From: Manihot esculenta
Taxonomy: Eukaryota > Streptophyta > Magnoliopsida > Malpighiales > Euphorbiaceae
DNA: 64,000 bases
NCBI RefSeq assembly: GCF_001659605.2
Contig: NC_035170.2
Span: forward strand, 8,129,001 to 8,193,000
Direction of reading: 5' to 3'
The notes beneath the pieces are model-generated. The model saw only the letters and a list, made by a program, of their open reading frames with translations, was not told the origin of the DNA and ran no database searches. Within the stretch, counting starts at the first letter, position 1. Every line of letters begins with the position of its first letter. A program made the position numbers and the translations under genes. Below, piece after piece: positions 10,513 to 22,509 of this stretch.

Positions 10513-12377
10513 GAAGGTATAAATCAGGCAAAAAAAGCGGCCGAAGGCCCCACCAACTGATGGCTTTGTGCTAGGCCACGAGATGAGTTTTGCTAAATTC
10601 AATTACCAGGAGATAGCCCCGTGTGAGACTTTTGAGACATTCGAGGCCCAAGCTATGAAACGAGCATTCATGGGCAAGTACTAGCCTTAAGATCAGGCCC
10701 AAAGCAAGTATATGCCAGGCCATATGTCTAGGTGTTCTCCCCATTGTTCAAGGATTTTTAAGTTATTTTTTACTATGATGGACGGGTGTTAACCCTTGGC
10801 AATCCTTTGAAAGGAAGAAATTTGTTTAAGTCTTGAAAAAAGGCTGTAAACGAGCACAGAGTATATAGACACTCAGTAAAAATAATGACAAAATATATTT
10901 TCATTAATCACAAAAGGATTACATATGAAGAGGGATATCCTTACATTTCCCCATCTGAGTCTCCATTATATTGGTATTTTCTACATCCATTATATTATCC
11001 ATAAAGACTCGGTCGCTGGGAGTGTCCTCAACACGCCCCTCCTCCTCTTCAGGAAAAATGTCGTCTATCCAAGAAAAATTTTCGAAAGAAAACTGTTTTA
11101 TCAGCTCCTTCCTTATTGAATCCTGGCCTTGAATGAATATCTCCCCACCCTAGGCTACTGTCTCCTGCAGCTTTGCCTCTAGCTCAGCCACTCTGGTTGA
11201 AGTAGCTTGAGCTCCTTCAGCTTGAGCTTGTAACACTAGGACTTAGCGATGCAATAAGGCCACCTGATCCTTAGCAGATTTTGCCTGATTCTCAAGGCCC
11301 AATTTGGAAGTATTGTCCTCATCCAGATCAGCCTGGAGCTTATCCACCGACTCTAGGGTTTCCTTCATAGTACCCTCAACTTCATTGACCTGAGCCTTTA
11401 ACCTTAAACATTCCTCGATTAGGAGCCTCTATCCATCTTGTTTGCACCAAACTCTTGCCACAAGGCTTTTTGTCGCTCTTTGGCCACATAAGTGCAAAGG
11501 GCACTCACTAATGCAGAGTGTATGACATTATCAAAAAGCTCGTCCATCTCGACCTCATTCAGGTGATGGTGATCTGCAGGCCTCAGGTCACTTTTGATTA
11601 GCAGAAGACCTAGAGTAGGATCATCAAAGAGTGAGGGTACCTAGTTTAGTGCCAAGGCTAGGCACTGAATCCTTGATGGCCAGAAAGATTCGACCCCCAC
11701 GCTCGCAGGTGCAAAGGGGGAGGGGACATCAACAGGAAGTTCAGAAGCTGGTGCAGAAGCAGAAGCGCCCAGGGTAGAAGAGTCGGACTGAAGGTGAGCC
11801 AACTCTTCTGCCTTAGGTGGGGGCGGGGGAGGAGGAAGCATGATCACCTCTTCCGTGTTGCGAGAGTGCTTGGCAGGGGGACTAGTAGCCTCAGCAATAA
11901 CCTTGCCTTTGCCTTTGCAAGCAGCATGTGCTGCTTCAGCAAATTTGCTTCAAGACCATGCCATATTTGCATAAAAGGTAAAAGTAAGTAAGCAAGACAA
12001 TTCGAAATATAAAAAAGGTAGAAAGAAAAGTACCCTAATCTCAAGCCAGGGAAGGGTCATCCCTAAGGCTGTAGGCTTGGCAGGTGAGGACCTCGAGTCT
12101 GGCTTTCTTGTAGATGACTCTGCCAAGATAAAATGGGGTTCCTCACCGCTAGGGTGATGTCCATTTTCTTTGGGGCTTTAGCAATTGTTAAGAGAAAGAC
12201 TAAAACCTCGCCCTCCTCCCTCCTCGAGCGGATCCCATCCTTCTTCAATTCCATCCAGTAATGCTAGTTTATTTGGAGGCGCCCAAAACCTCCTGACGTC
12301 CGGTGACGGCTCATAAAAAAATTATTTTTCCACCACTTTAGGGAGGAAGGTATCTGGTCAAACATGGTTAAGTGCTT
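10513..12377 (-). pseudogene. Decayed remainder of the outer element's antisense ORF region
   Basis: On the minus strand, after a single TGA at the end of the better-preserved domain, the same frame continues (MFDQIPSSLKWW ... SGGFGRLQIN) and then breaks up. Near 11641-11847 there is a Pro-rich and Ala/Ser-rich minus-strand segment, and 11100-11450 reads on the minus strand as Glu/Leu/Lys-rich in shifting frames, suggestive of an old coiled coil. This matches the tail of Transposase_28-type proteins, but with too many breaks to outline a product. The first 400 bases or so (10513-10920) hold nothing recognisable. Confidence 0.4.
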
Positions 12378-12815
12378 TCAATCGCCAAAGTACCAAAACT
12401 CTTTGTTTTTATGGGTACCCAGTTGGTATAACTGGAAAAAAAAAAGTGCTACATTCGGCTTGATATGATTATTGAGGCAGACGAACCAAAAAGCCACTAG
12501 AATTCTCCAGCTATTAGGGTGAACATGGGCAACTGAAAACTTATGGAACTGAAGGATGTCCACAAAAAATGGATCCATAGGAAATCGGAGACCCGCCTTC
12601 AATTGCTCCTCAAAGACAATGATAGTATCTTCAGCACGAACTAAGTCATTCACGCAGACGTGTGGAGAAGGAGCAAAGATATGGAAAGCCTCCCAAGGAA
12701 TTTGATAAACATCATAGAGACAGTCTACATCACGCTTCAAGAGGACAAATGGGGTCTCACTAAGCAAGCCGCCTTCATTTCCTGGAGCCTCCCTTAACGG
12801 AACAATAAGGGTCAA
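12378..12815 (-). CDS. Antisense ORF, 'putative gypsy type transposon' (Transposase_28-like) domain
   Basis: An open minus-strand frame of about 145 codons, antisense to the element that contains it. Motifs include FPMDPFFVDILQFHKF and HPNSWRILVAFWFVCLNN, which fit the pattern of the plant family annotated as Transposase_28 (basic FP-x-HPF ... F-H-x2-P ... PNSWR-x-LV). Known: some Tat-lineage retrotransposons carry an additional ORF, often antisense, between pol and the 3' LTR; its function is unknown. No ATG begins the frame, which is open upstream to about 12850, and a TGA separates it from its decayed continuation. Probably a relic. Confidence 0.6.
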   Translation of the reverse strand: MTLIVPLREAPGNEGGLLSETPFVLLKRDVDCLYDVYQIPWEAFHIFAPSPHVCVNDLVRAEDTIIVFEEQLKAGLRFPMDPFFVDILQFHKFSVAHVHPNSWRILVAFWFVCLNNHIKPNVALFFFQLYQLGTHKNKEFWYFGD

Positions 12816-12850
12816 TGCTCGGATGGGGCCATCAAAGGAAGAGTTAGAGA

Positions 12851-13213
12851 AAGAATCCTGCTAAGGAAAGAAGAAGGATTCCTATTTATATTGAAAAAAA
12901 GAACGAGAAATGGAAATTACCGTAAGGAGTATAAATCCGTAAGGAGTAAAAACGGAGAAGAAGTTACAAACAGATTTCTCTAAAACAAAGGATCACAAGA
13001 GATAGCAAAAATGGTGCTTGAGAAAAAATAAGGGCTCTTATAAGACAGGTTTTTATGGTAGACTTTAAAAGCGGCACGATATGCAAGTGCAGTCATCATT
13101 GAGGGGCTAGATAGGTAAAATGGCATGAGCAAGAAAAAAAATCATTCTCAGCAAGCCACGTGCCCGGGTGCTTGAGAACAATGATCTCCTTCGAATTTGA
13201 AGAATCGAAGACC
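12851..13213. other. Non-coding 3' interior of the outer element
   Basis: Purine-rich sequence (many GAAAAA and AGAGAA runs around 12890-13020) without ORF, leading to the polypurine tract. Confidence 0.4.
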
Positions 13214-13229
13214 AGCGGGGGACCTCTAA
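13214..13229 (+). other. Polypurine tract of the outer element
   Basis: AGCGGGGGACCTCTAA stands immediately before the TGTTACATAA that starts the 3' LTR, the expected place for plus-strand priming. The position fixes the element's plus orientation. Confidence 0.6.
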
Positions 13230-13239
13230 TGTTACATAA
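13230..13239 (+). repeat. 3' LTR of the outer element, first 10 bases
   Basis: TGTTACATAA, cut off by the next insertion. The last five bases, CATAA, are the target-site duplication and are repeated at 24799-24803, where the LTR continues. Confidence 0.75.
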
Positions 13240-15491
13240 TGTAACGACCCGAAAATCGGACCGCTACCAGCGCTAGGATCTAGATCGGCTTAAGGCCGCC
13301 GGGACCCATAGCAAGCCTAACATACATCCTGTATACCTGTTTAATCCCATACATGATCAACAATTACATAAAAATTTAAAACTTTCTCATTTATTCATTC
13401 ATTCATTCATTCGCCAAGCTTAACTTGTGCATGCACAACTAATGATCATAATCATCAATCCCACATTGGAGTCCTCATCAATGCTCCAATGGGGTAACAT
13501 AATATCATGAAAGTTTGGTTAAATTTAAACATCATAAAACATTTCATTAAAAGATCATATAACCAAAAAGGGATTAACCACATACTAGGGTCAAGCACAA
13601 TTCTAAACCTCAATACTCATCATTACATTACATAACTCTTTAATGCTTTACAATATATCGTGTCCACATCTAACTATTACATAGACATAACTTTACTCTT
13701 CTTGACCTCCTGGCCTATCCCGAACCTGCATACCTGGGGGATTAGGGAAATGGGGTGAGCTACTAGAGCCTAGTGAGCAGAATAATAAAACATTTAAAAT
13801 ACATGCTATCATGGAATGCATCACATTACAGATAAATCACATCAAGGATGAACTTGTCACCAATAGCCCTCTACATATTCCATAGTGCCAGAACGTAGAA
13901 TGGGTCCTGGTCTTTCTCTTACATAACATATCATAACATTCCAAGGTGCTAGGGACGTAGAATGGGTCTTCCTGGACTTCCATACCATATCATCATCATA
14001 TCATGACATAGCATACGAGGGCTAATGGATCACTCAACATTCATCCACATCAACCACATAATATGCAATGCAACATATTCGTGAATACTAATGCAAACAC
14101 CCTAACATATCACATGGTATTCATGATGCGTGAATCATGCTGAACTATTCATTATTTACTTTAAAACGTAAAGAGTTATTCTACTCACCTTAGGCTAGCT
14201 CTGACAAGACTCTGAAGCAGCTGACTCACTGCTGGGGTCCTCGGTTCCTCGGGTCCGAACCTACACAGGTGGACTCAGATGAGGGACCAAACATACAAGA
14301 ACATGACTCTAAAATACTCCCCAAAAACCCCCTAAAACATCTCAAAAAAATCACAGAAAACATGCAAAGGAGGGCTGCACAGGACACTTTCGGCGGCAGG
14401 TTCGGCGGCCAAAAGGCCCTCTAGAGCCGAAAGTCATGCACCTTCGGCGGACGAAGGTTCCCTCCAGAGACGAAACTCATGCATGTTCGGCGGCACCTTC
14501 GGCGGCCGAATCTCCCCTCCAGAGCCGAAAGTCCACTTTCGGAGGCAGGGTTCGGCAGCCAAAGGCTGGCCTCCACAGGCAGGTTCGGCGGCCGAAAGAG
14601 CCTTCGGCTGCCGAACCTGAGTTCTTCCCAAGGGTAGAACTCACCCTCTTACATGCATAAAAACCTCCCAATCCATTCACACATGCATTTACTTATTCTA
14701 CAACAAGCAAACTCAAGCCAACAAGCATATAGGGGTCTCAAACTATCCTAAACCCCAAATACAACACATCAAACATGCATAAACAACCCACATTGTCCAT
14801 AAACACAATATAAACCTAGTCATGCATTTCTACCCCATAGATCTTCCTAAAACTTGTTTAAAACAAACAAGGAAGATCGGATCTAAGCTTACCTCTTGAA
14901 GATCGAGAGGAAAGACGATCCTAGCTTGGAGATGGGGAGAAATCAACTCTTTGGTCTCCAAGCTTCAAAACTTGCTCTTTTGCTCAAATATCTTCAAATC
15001 AAGTGAAAACTCATAAGAAAATCATGAAGATTCGAAGGAAGAAGCTCAAAATCAACAAGGGACGGCGGAGAGCTCACCTTGGCCGAAAATGGGGAGAAAA
15101 GCTTGCCCGTTTCGGACAAGAGACCCCTTTATAGGTGGCTGGCTAGGCCACTTTCGGGGGCCTAACGTGCCTCCGCATGGATGCCATGTTCGGCGGTCGA
15201 ACTTGAGGTTCGGCTGCCGAACCTGGACTTCCCTCACTTATGCCTTTGGGGGCCTAAAGCGCTCCTGAAGCGCATGCATGTTCGGCAGCCGAACTTGAGG
15301 TTCGGCGGCCGAACCTGAGTCTTCCTCTCAAGACTATTTTCATTCAAAACTTAATTTCTTTCTTGCTTAAAACCATAAAATACATTAAAACATTTTATAA
15401 AAACATGATTTTACCCTTCTAGAGGTTTCCGACGTTCGAGATCCCACCGGACGGTAGGAATTCCGATACCGGAGTCTAGCCGGGTATTACA
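13240..15491 (-). repeat. 3' LTR (copy C)
   Basis: 2,252 bp, TGTAACGACCC to GGGTATTACA on the plus strand. It includes an (ATTC)n run near 13397-13412, two GTAGAATGGG-type short repeats, and palindrome clusters at 14390-14620 and 15185-15320. Confidence 0.92.
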
Positions 15492-15504
15492 TTCTTCCCC
15501 CCTT
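15492..15504 (-). other. Polypurine tract of the chromovirus-type element
   Basis: On the minus strand AAGGGGGGAAGAA directly precedes the TGTAATACCC of the 3' LTR. Together with the PBS it fixes the orientation of the whole family. Confidence 0.85.
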
Positions 15505-16199
15505 AAGAACATTCATCCCCGAATGTTCACCAACAAACATGGCATAGCATAAAATATGAACATACAAAGTATAAAATATAAACATACACAAACACTACAA
15601 CATATTACATCTCTAGTTGCGATACGTAGCTACAAAAAAAATTATTGTGGCTAATATATTTATTTTATTACGGCTAAAAACCTATTGTGGCTAATTTAAA
15701 CTATTTAGTAACAAAAATGCAACAATTATAACTAATATGTATTTTTTGTTTTATTTTATATATAATGTAACTATTTGTTGACTATTTGCCACAATTAATT
15801 TTAGCTACAAAGTAATATCATAGCTAATAGATATAATAGCTATAAATTTAATTTTTTTGTAACAATTACTACCATTGTAGTCACAACACATTAATATTAT
15901 AGGTAATAATTTTAATAGCCACAAAGCTAATATGATTGTAGTAATAATTATTTTATTAGCTACAGTTTATTAGTCATTAAAAAAAATTTATGGCAGAAAC
16001 ATAAAAATATTAGTCATGTAACTATGTTTGTCATAACTATTACTAAATCATTAGGCACAACATCGTAGCTAAATGAATTGTATGAGTACTATGATATTTT
16101 AGTTATAATTATCAAAGAGTCATGGAATTAGCTATCAAATTAGCCACAATTATATAACTACGATAGAATACTATAACTAATAAAATAATTTGGAGAATT

Positions 16200-18066
16200 A
16201 CTCTGAGGTCCTCTAGGTATTATATATTGGTTTATCAAGTTCAAAAAATATGCTTAGAGTCCGCTAATCTAACCTTATTACTATTAGTAATATATTTTAC
16301 TTAAGATATTCAATATATATAATAGAATAATTAAACTTCATTTTGTAGAAAATATGTTTCATTTTTTATGAAATATAATATTTTGACTATATAATAATAA
16401 TAATAATAATAATAAAGCTAACTTTATTAAATACTAATTAAAAATTAAAAGCTTTCATCGAATTTCATTAGGTGGCTGGAAAATTAGTCTCCATTGAAGC
16501 CAATATTGTAGCCATATTCTCTCTATTGTGCTTTAATGCTATCAATTCCATATGAGCTTCAACGACGCTAGATAACCATTATTACAAATAAAAATCAGAC
16601 AAAATTTGAAAAATGAAAAAGAAAAAGAAAAAGAAAAACAAAACTAAAAATGCTAGAAGAAAATCGAAAGCAAGTAATTTCACACATCATTAACGAAAGT
16701 TAGTCTTAATTCTATAGAATTATTGTATTTTTTTCAGACTTGAATATAGTCGGTTTTTTCAGACTTCAATACTAGTTCTTATATGATTCTCGATTTTAAA
16801 TCGGTTCTTCATGAACCTTACTCTGTCAAATAATTATATCTTAGAAAATTTATCTCTTAATTGAAACCATATATAGAATTATATTTTCTAGTTCCGATTC
16901 TTCTCTTAGAGCTGAGATCAGAATTAAAACCTAAACTTGAACCATGAAAATATAATTGGAACCAATACTAGAACTAGGAAAAAAATTGGTATCAATTTCT
17001 TAATTTCCAGGAATCGTTTTTTTTTTATCTAGTACCGCTTTCTTCTAGGAATCAGTTTCAGAACTGGTACTACACACCCTTAGTAACATGAACTTTACAC
17101 TGCCATATGCTTAAAGGTGAGCATTTTATAACCATTACCGTGACCAATTAGCAAATTTGGAAATTATGGTAATTGAAAATTTCTTACAGAATTACTAATT
17201 ACTGAACATAATTACTAATCGGTAACAAAAAAACCAAAATTCTTTATCCACAATATATAAATTAAATTTATACCAAAATTATTCCAAATTTTTAACCAAC
17301 GATTTAATACCTTTGGGGTCTTATTCCATCAAAAAACACAATTATGCCAAATTTGGCACCCTTAAAATTTTTTTTTTATATACTTGATTTTTTTTACCTA
17401 CATATTTGTATTTTGCGTATAAATTAATTTTGAAGTTTTCTTTTTGAAAATAAATTTATTTTGATGTTAAAAATACAGCTCTACAAAGGCGTGGTCATGA
17501 TTTTTTTTCTTTTAAAAAAAAATTCATAGCGTTGATTTTGAATCTGCTTAAACAAATTAAAATTATTTTATTTTGCTTATTTAATTAAAAATATAAAATA
17601 TTTTAATTACAAAAAAGTAAAAATAAATAATATTATATTAATTAATAAATGGAACCCTATCAATTAGTGGCGGCAATATAATGATAAGCTTGCTAATATA
17701 TATATTTTTGGCTTGGGAGAATGAAAACCTTAAAATTAAAAATTCTCTCCCTACAGCCGTTACTGCTACCGCTACGAATTCTATATAAATTTTCATTCTC
17801 ACTCATGATTCATTCAGTTTTCAATTTCTGTCCACTATCAAAAGGAGAAGCTCCCACTATCAAATCCAATCAGATACGTTTAAAATTACAAAAGTCTTAA
17901 AATTAATTTTTCATTGTAATTGTTCTAGGTTAAATACGTGAAAGGCATCTGATATTTACTTTTCATTCATTTTTCATCTGTTAAAAAGCTTTAATTCACT
18001 ATTTTTATATTAATTTATCCTCTATGTGTAATATTCAATTTTTTCCATGAAGCAGAAGCAAACATC
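16200..18066. other. AT-rich non-coding left interior of the CACTA element
   Basis: No ORF of note. It contains a (TAA)n run near 16388-16416, a (GAAAAA)n run near 16612-16636 and a stretch rich in GGTTCC/GAACC phrases (about 16730-17080). Confidence 0.4.
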
Positions 18067-21000
18067 ATGGCTCAACGATGCAAGTTGCGGAAAGAGAATT
18101 CCATCAATATTAACTTGGAAAATGAGACTGAAAATAATGTTAACCAGAACTTTCAAGAAACTCAAGAGTTACACCAAAATCAAGCTTCAAATTTTCAAGG
18201 TAAATAATATTTATGTGATTTATAAATTTTAAGTTGTTTTCGTAAATAATTAGATGGCTAACTTCAATTTTTTTTTTTTAGGGAATACTAGTCAGAAGAC
18301 AATGAGGTATTATTATGAAGGCCATTTTATATTTTCACCAAATAGAATATATGAAAATGGTAGGTTCATGGAGAAACCTAATTTTGATGTTGATTTCATC
18401 TCATTTTTGATATATTGGATGACTTGAAAAAGGATTGTGGATTTAATGTTATAAAAGGAGATAAATTTTATTACTTGAAGGCTGATAAAGCTCTTAGTAA
18501 TCTTGATGCATTGATAGAGGTTAAAGATGATACAGATGTGAAAAATATGATGGATAGTTATAAGTTCCCTTCGAAACCCATTGATATAGACACTCTATTT
18601 CAAGATTATGATATTTTACCAAATGGACTTGGTGACGAGCTACCCGCAGTTACCGTTGATCACACTTCTAATCAACTTCAAAATCCAAATGCAATTGCAG
18701 CAACAGGTTTACTTATTTAATTTTATTTAAACAATTGATTATGTTTACTTGTTCTATGTACAGAAATTCTTGTTATTATATGATTATTGTTTTACTTTTG
18801 TTTTGAAATAGGTTCCAATACAATTAAAAGAAAAACTAGAGGACCAACACGATGCTTGAAAATCACACAATTGGAGAATGGGCAAAATTTGCCAGTAGAA
18901 TTTGATGAAGATGATCAAGCTATTGGTGATAATGCTACTGCATTTGTTTGGTTTTTAGGACAAACTATTAGAAGTGTGTCGTGTTATCCATTGCAAGTGA
19001 AACAATGGAATAAGGTTACCGATGATAAGCTCGACCACATGTGGTATACCATATTGGTACGAAAATTTATATTAAATTACATCCATTATAAAATGATTAT
19101 AATTTTTTTAGTTCTATTAAGTATCATAATCTTTGTTTCTTACTTCTTTGCTAAAAGGAAAAGTTAACTTTTGAGTATTCTGATGTAAGAAAGGGAGCAA
19201 TTTTCGGTCATATGAATGCATTATATAGGTATTATAGGCATATGTTGAAGAAGAAGTACTTTGATTCAAAGGCAACTTATTCACTTCGTCTCCGAAACAA
19301 GCCTAAGGATATGGATGTAAAAGATTGGAAGTATTTGGTTAATCTTTGGACATAAAATATATTTCAGGTATTAAAAATTCGTGTAAAATTTAATAATTTA
19401 TTTTATATGAATTCAGTTTCTGTTAGCTAACATAAATTCTGAAATTTTTCATTGTTTTTCTTTAGGAGAGAAGCAACAAAAATAAGACAAATAGATGCAA
19501 GCGTTCTATGCCGCCATACACGGGGACAAAAAGCTTTGTTGGGCTGAGAGATCATATGGTATGAGTTTGTTTTTATTTTATTAGTATTATAGTGTTTTTT
19601 ATTAATTAAATGATACATAAATAATCCTTTTTTACTGCTGTCGTTTTGTGGACTATGGCTAGAAAGAAACAAAATAGTATTTGATAATTCTAGTTTAGAG
19701 CTTGAGAAAGTTTATGATTTGATCTTTTATGGATCTTTTGTTTGGTTTAAGATGTGCCTAGCTTTCCTTATTCCTTAATCCAAATTCTTTTTAGTAGCTC
19801 AACAATCAAGAACTGGTCAACCTGTAATGGTATAAGCTAGCTGCTTGTTGTTATTCTTTGTATTCTGCTATAACTCTCAAAGTTCTAATAAAAGCTATTT
19901 TTATCAAAAAAAATAATAATAATACCTTTTGAAGTTCATATGATTGTTAGAACATTTTGATATGCCATTTACTATTTTTTCTATAAATGCCTAATTAGAC
20001 TCAGACTGCCGTTATTAACCTTCATTTCCCACATCAAAATAAATCCCCTTTTTCTTTATGCTCATTAAAGTTAAACATGGCAATTTTTTAGTAGTATTAG
20101 ATTAGACAGCAAACACCATTAATAACTCACTCATTTAATGGTGGAATTTGACCATGTTTAATATTCTAAATATAGGAATGAATTATGATTGGTCAACCCT
20201 ATGAGCATCCAAACTTGTAGAGTAAATAATAATCAACAGTATTATGAATTTTAACGCTTGAATTGATATCATTAGCTGTAAAAATGTTAGCTCTTTTATA
20301 CAAGTTTTGTTTATCTGCAGCATATTTGTAGTTAAGTCAATTGACTCTTTTACGGAAAGTTTGGTTTTGCTTGAACTCAAATTTTTATTGATATAGATCT
20401 ATGATAAACTAATACTAATTGTTATATTTATTTGAACAGAAGAAAAAAAATAGAAAAACACCTTCTCGCTTAATTAGAGCTTTTTCTTGAATCCAGAAAG
20501 AGAAAGCAAGGCAAAGAAATTGATCCAATATCACAAGAAGCCATTGTAATACTTTTTACATATGTTTTATTTATTTGTTATGTATTTTATGCTACATTTT
20601 GATTTTTTTAATATCAATAAATATAAATATCTCTATAGGAAAAGTTTGAGCAACTAAAGAAACAACGAGAAGAAGATGATGATGCTATGTTTGCTGATGT
20701 ACTTGGGCAAAAAAAAAATGGTTATGTACGTGCTTATGGTCCTGGAAAAAATGTCACGAAATATTTTGGTGCTAGACTTACAAAGATAGAACTACTTAGA
20801 CAACTTGATACTTCAAGAAGAGAAGCAAACGAGCGTGTCCAACAAATTCAAAAAGAAGCAAGCGAACAAGTAAATGATGTTAAGAAGCAAATGGATGAGA
20901 AACTTGCAGAGATGAATAGAATATGGGAGCAGAAATTCAATATGCTTTTGGAGAAAAACAATAATATTGCATCAGTAAGTGATTAAAAACCAAGTCTCAT

Positions 21001-21142
21001 TTTTTTTCTAATATAAGAATTTTTGTAAGCTATATAACTAGTATGAACCTTATCTATTTTATATAATTTTGTTATTAATATTTTCAAATAAAATTTTATA
21101 CAGCCTATGGAGGATTCCCAAGATGATGAAATTGGAGGATGA
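18067..21142 (+). pseudogene. CACTA-associated Transposase_24 (Ptta/En/Spm) protein, broken
   Basis: Exons read from the sequence: 18067-18199 (MAQRCKLRKENS), about 18283-18705, 18812-19056, 19159-19368, 19465-19558, two short ones near 20441-20548, 20640-20970, and a last exon to the stop at 21140-21142. Family hallmarks are RGPTRCLKI, a GDNATAFVWFLG segment, YFDSKATYSLRLRNKP, MPPYTGTKSF and a C-terminal coiled coil (about 20790-20960) after GYVRAYGPG. These fit the plant Transposase_24 family, thought to bind the subterminal repeats. Damage: one-base frameshift near 18405 and an in-frame TAA near 19353 (LWT then stop). Some exon ends are approximate. Confidence 0.65.
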
Positions 21143-22178
21143 TTTGCAGTATATTTGAAGTTTTGGATTTTGAAGCAGCCAGCAGCCTTATAATACTACT
21201 TTTATAAAATTTAGATATTAATATTAGTGTTAGTATAGTATTATAATTTCAAGTATTTTTAGTGTGATTGCTTTATGATTTAAATTAGTTTATTTTGGAT
21301 ATTAGTTATTTTGGATTAAATTTATTGTTATTTTATAATTGTCATTCTGATTGAGTCTTAATATTAATATATAATTATTTTATAAATTTAAATTTTAGCT
21401 AAATTTTTTATATAAATTTTATATTCTATTATAAATTTTACCAAAATTATTAATAGATAAATACCATATGTAATAGTAAATTATAATATAATCCCATTAA
21501 ATAATAATAAATTAAATAAATATTACATTTTAGCTACAAATAATTAATAGTAGCCGTGTGTACTATATTTAGAATAGCTTCTAATTTAATAATTTTGTGG
21601 CTTTATTCAATAGTTATAAAATAAAATTAAGTGTAACAATTATATTAGAACTTGTCATTTTCTTATTTTTGTGGCTATAAATTTTATTCTTGCCTTATAA
21701 TTATTTAAATGTGGCTAATAGTAAATATTTTTTATCATACAATTAAGTTTATGGCTAAATTTAGATATGTTAGCCATAAAATTAAATTTGTAACTATACA
21801 TAAGTTTAAATTGCCACATTATTATTTTTGTAACATAATCATAGCAAAATCACTTATAAGAAAAAAGTTGCTGTGGCAAAAAGAAAATGTGGTTACAAAT
21901 ATTCCATTCTCGTGGCTAATAACTAGCCACAATATTTATTTTTAATGGCAATATTTTTGCTTCATTTAAATAAAAAGTGTGACTATAAATATTTATTTTA
22001 GCCACAACACAGGTAAATCCTGTAACTAAACTTTAGTTACGCCACTTCTAGCTACGGCATGTCACGGGAAAAATATGTTGTGGCAAAAGCATCTAGCCAC
22101 CAAAATTCTATTTTTATCTACAATTTATTTTGTGACAAGATATGGATAATGTTGTAGTGAAAACACATAACACTCACC

Positions 22179-22334
22179 TTAGAAGAGATGAGGATATTGC
22201 TGGAGCATGGACTCCCGTGTCTCCCAGGTACATTCTTCAATGTTGTGGTGATTCCAAAGGACTTTCACCATCGGGATTTCCTTGTTTCTCAACTTTCTGA
22301 TCTGGGTGTCTAAGATCCGTACTGGCACATACAT
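22179..22334 (-). CDS. 51-codon chromodomain remnant fused to the retroelement leader
   Basis: On the minus strand an ATG at 22334 opens MYVPVRILDTQIRK, followed by VKVLWNHHNIEECTWE and ending YPHLF-stop. This is the C-terminal chromodomain pattern of chromovirus integrases (VKVLW-x-N/H-H ... E-x-TWE ... YP-x-LF). About 160 bases of leader separate it from the PBS, so a deletion joined leader to the very end of pol. Whether the ATG is used is unknown. The domain in intact elements guides integration to particular chromatin; a free peptide this short may not fold. Confidence 0.6.
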   Translation of the reverse strand: MYVPVRILDTQIRKLRNKEIPMVKVLWNHHNIEECTWETRESMLQQYPHLF

Positions 22335-22493
22335 AGCATATCATTAATGCACATGCATATAATCAAGACATTTCACATCATCATTCAAGATAGGACTCTA
22401 CATCCTATCCTAGTGGACATGATTTTCCTATTATGCTTGACCTTCTAGAACATCTATGAGCCCGACACTCTAGGTCCGACCATATGAACCTAA

Positions 22494-22506
22494 GGCTCTG
22501 ATACCA
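22494..22506 (-). other. Primer binding site (initiator tRNA-Met type)
   Basis: TGGTATCAGAGCC on the minus strand, three bases after the end of the 5' LTR. This is the standard plant PBS complementary to the 3' end of initiator tRNA-Met. Confidence 0.9.
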
Positions 22507-22509
22507 ATC

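Larger units (their letters stand above)
15593..22159 (+). mobile_element. CACTA (En/Spm) DNA transposon
   Basis: The left end starts CACTACAACATATTACATC; the right end, read on the minus strand, starts CACTACAACATTATCCATA. The 3-bp duplication AAA flanks it (15590-15592, 22160-22162; weak evidence alone because the site is A-rich). Both ends are packed with short subterminal repeats in both orientations (GTGGCTA / TAGCCAC, AGCTACAA; about 15610-16150 and 21530-22110), the usual binding sites in CACTA ends. The only gene seen is a broken Transposase_24-type ORF (18067-21142). No TNP2-like (Transposase_21) transposase is recognisable, so it depends on a helper. Confidence 0.88.

Noticed and set aside
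18047..18232. ORF starting at 18047 as the first exon of the CACTA gene
   Set aside because: The frame of the ATG at 18067 (MAQRCKLRKENS) fits the family and splices at 18199; the 18047 frame is a shifted shadow.
15593..22159. Transposase_24 gene as a host gene
   Set aside because: It lies within CACTA ends with subterminal repeats and has a frameshift and a stop.
22494..22506. tRNA-Met-like string (also 54317-54329) as a tRNA gene
   Set aside because: Only 13 bases match and they sit directly after LTR ends: primer binding sites, not tRNA genes.
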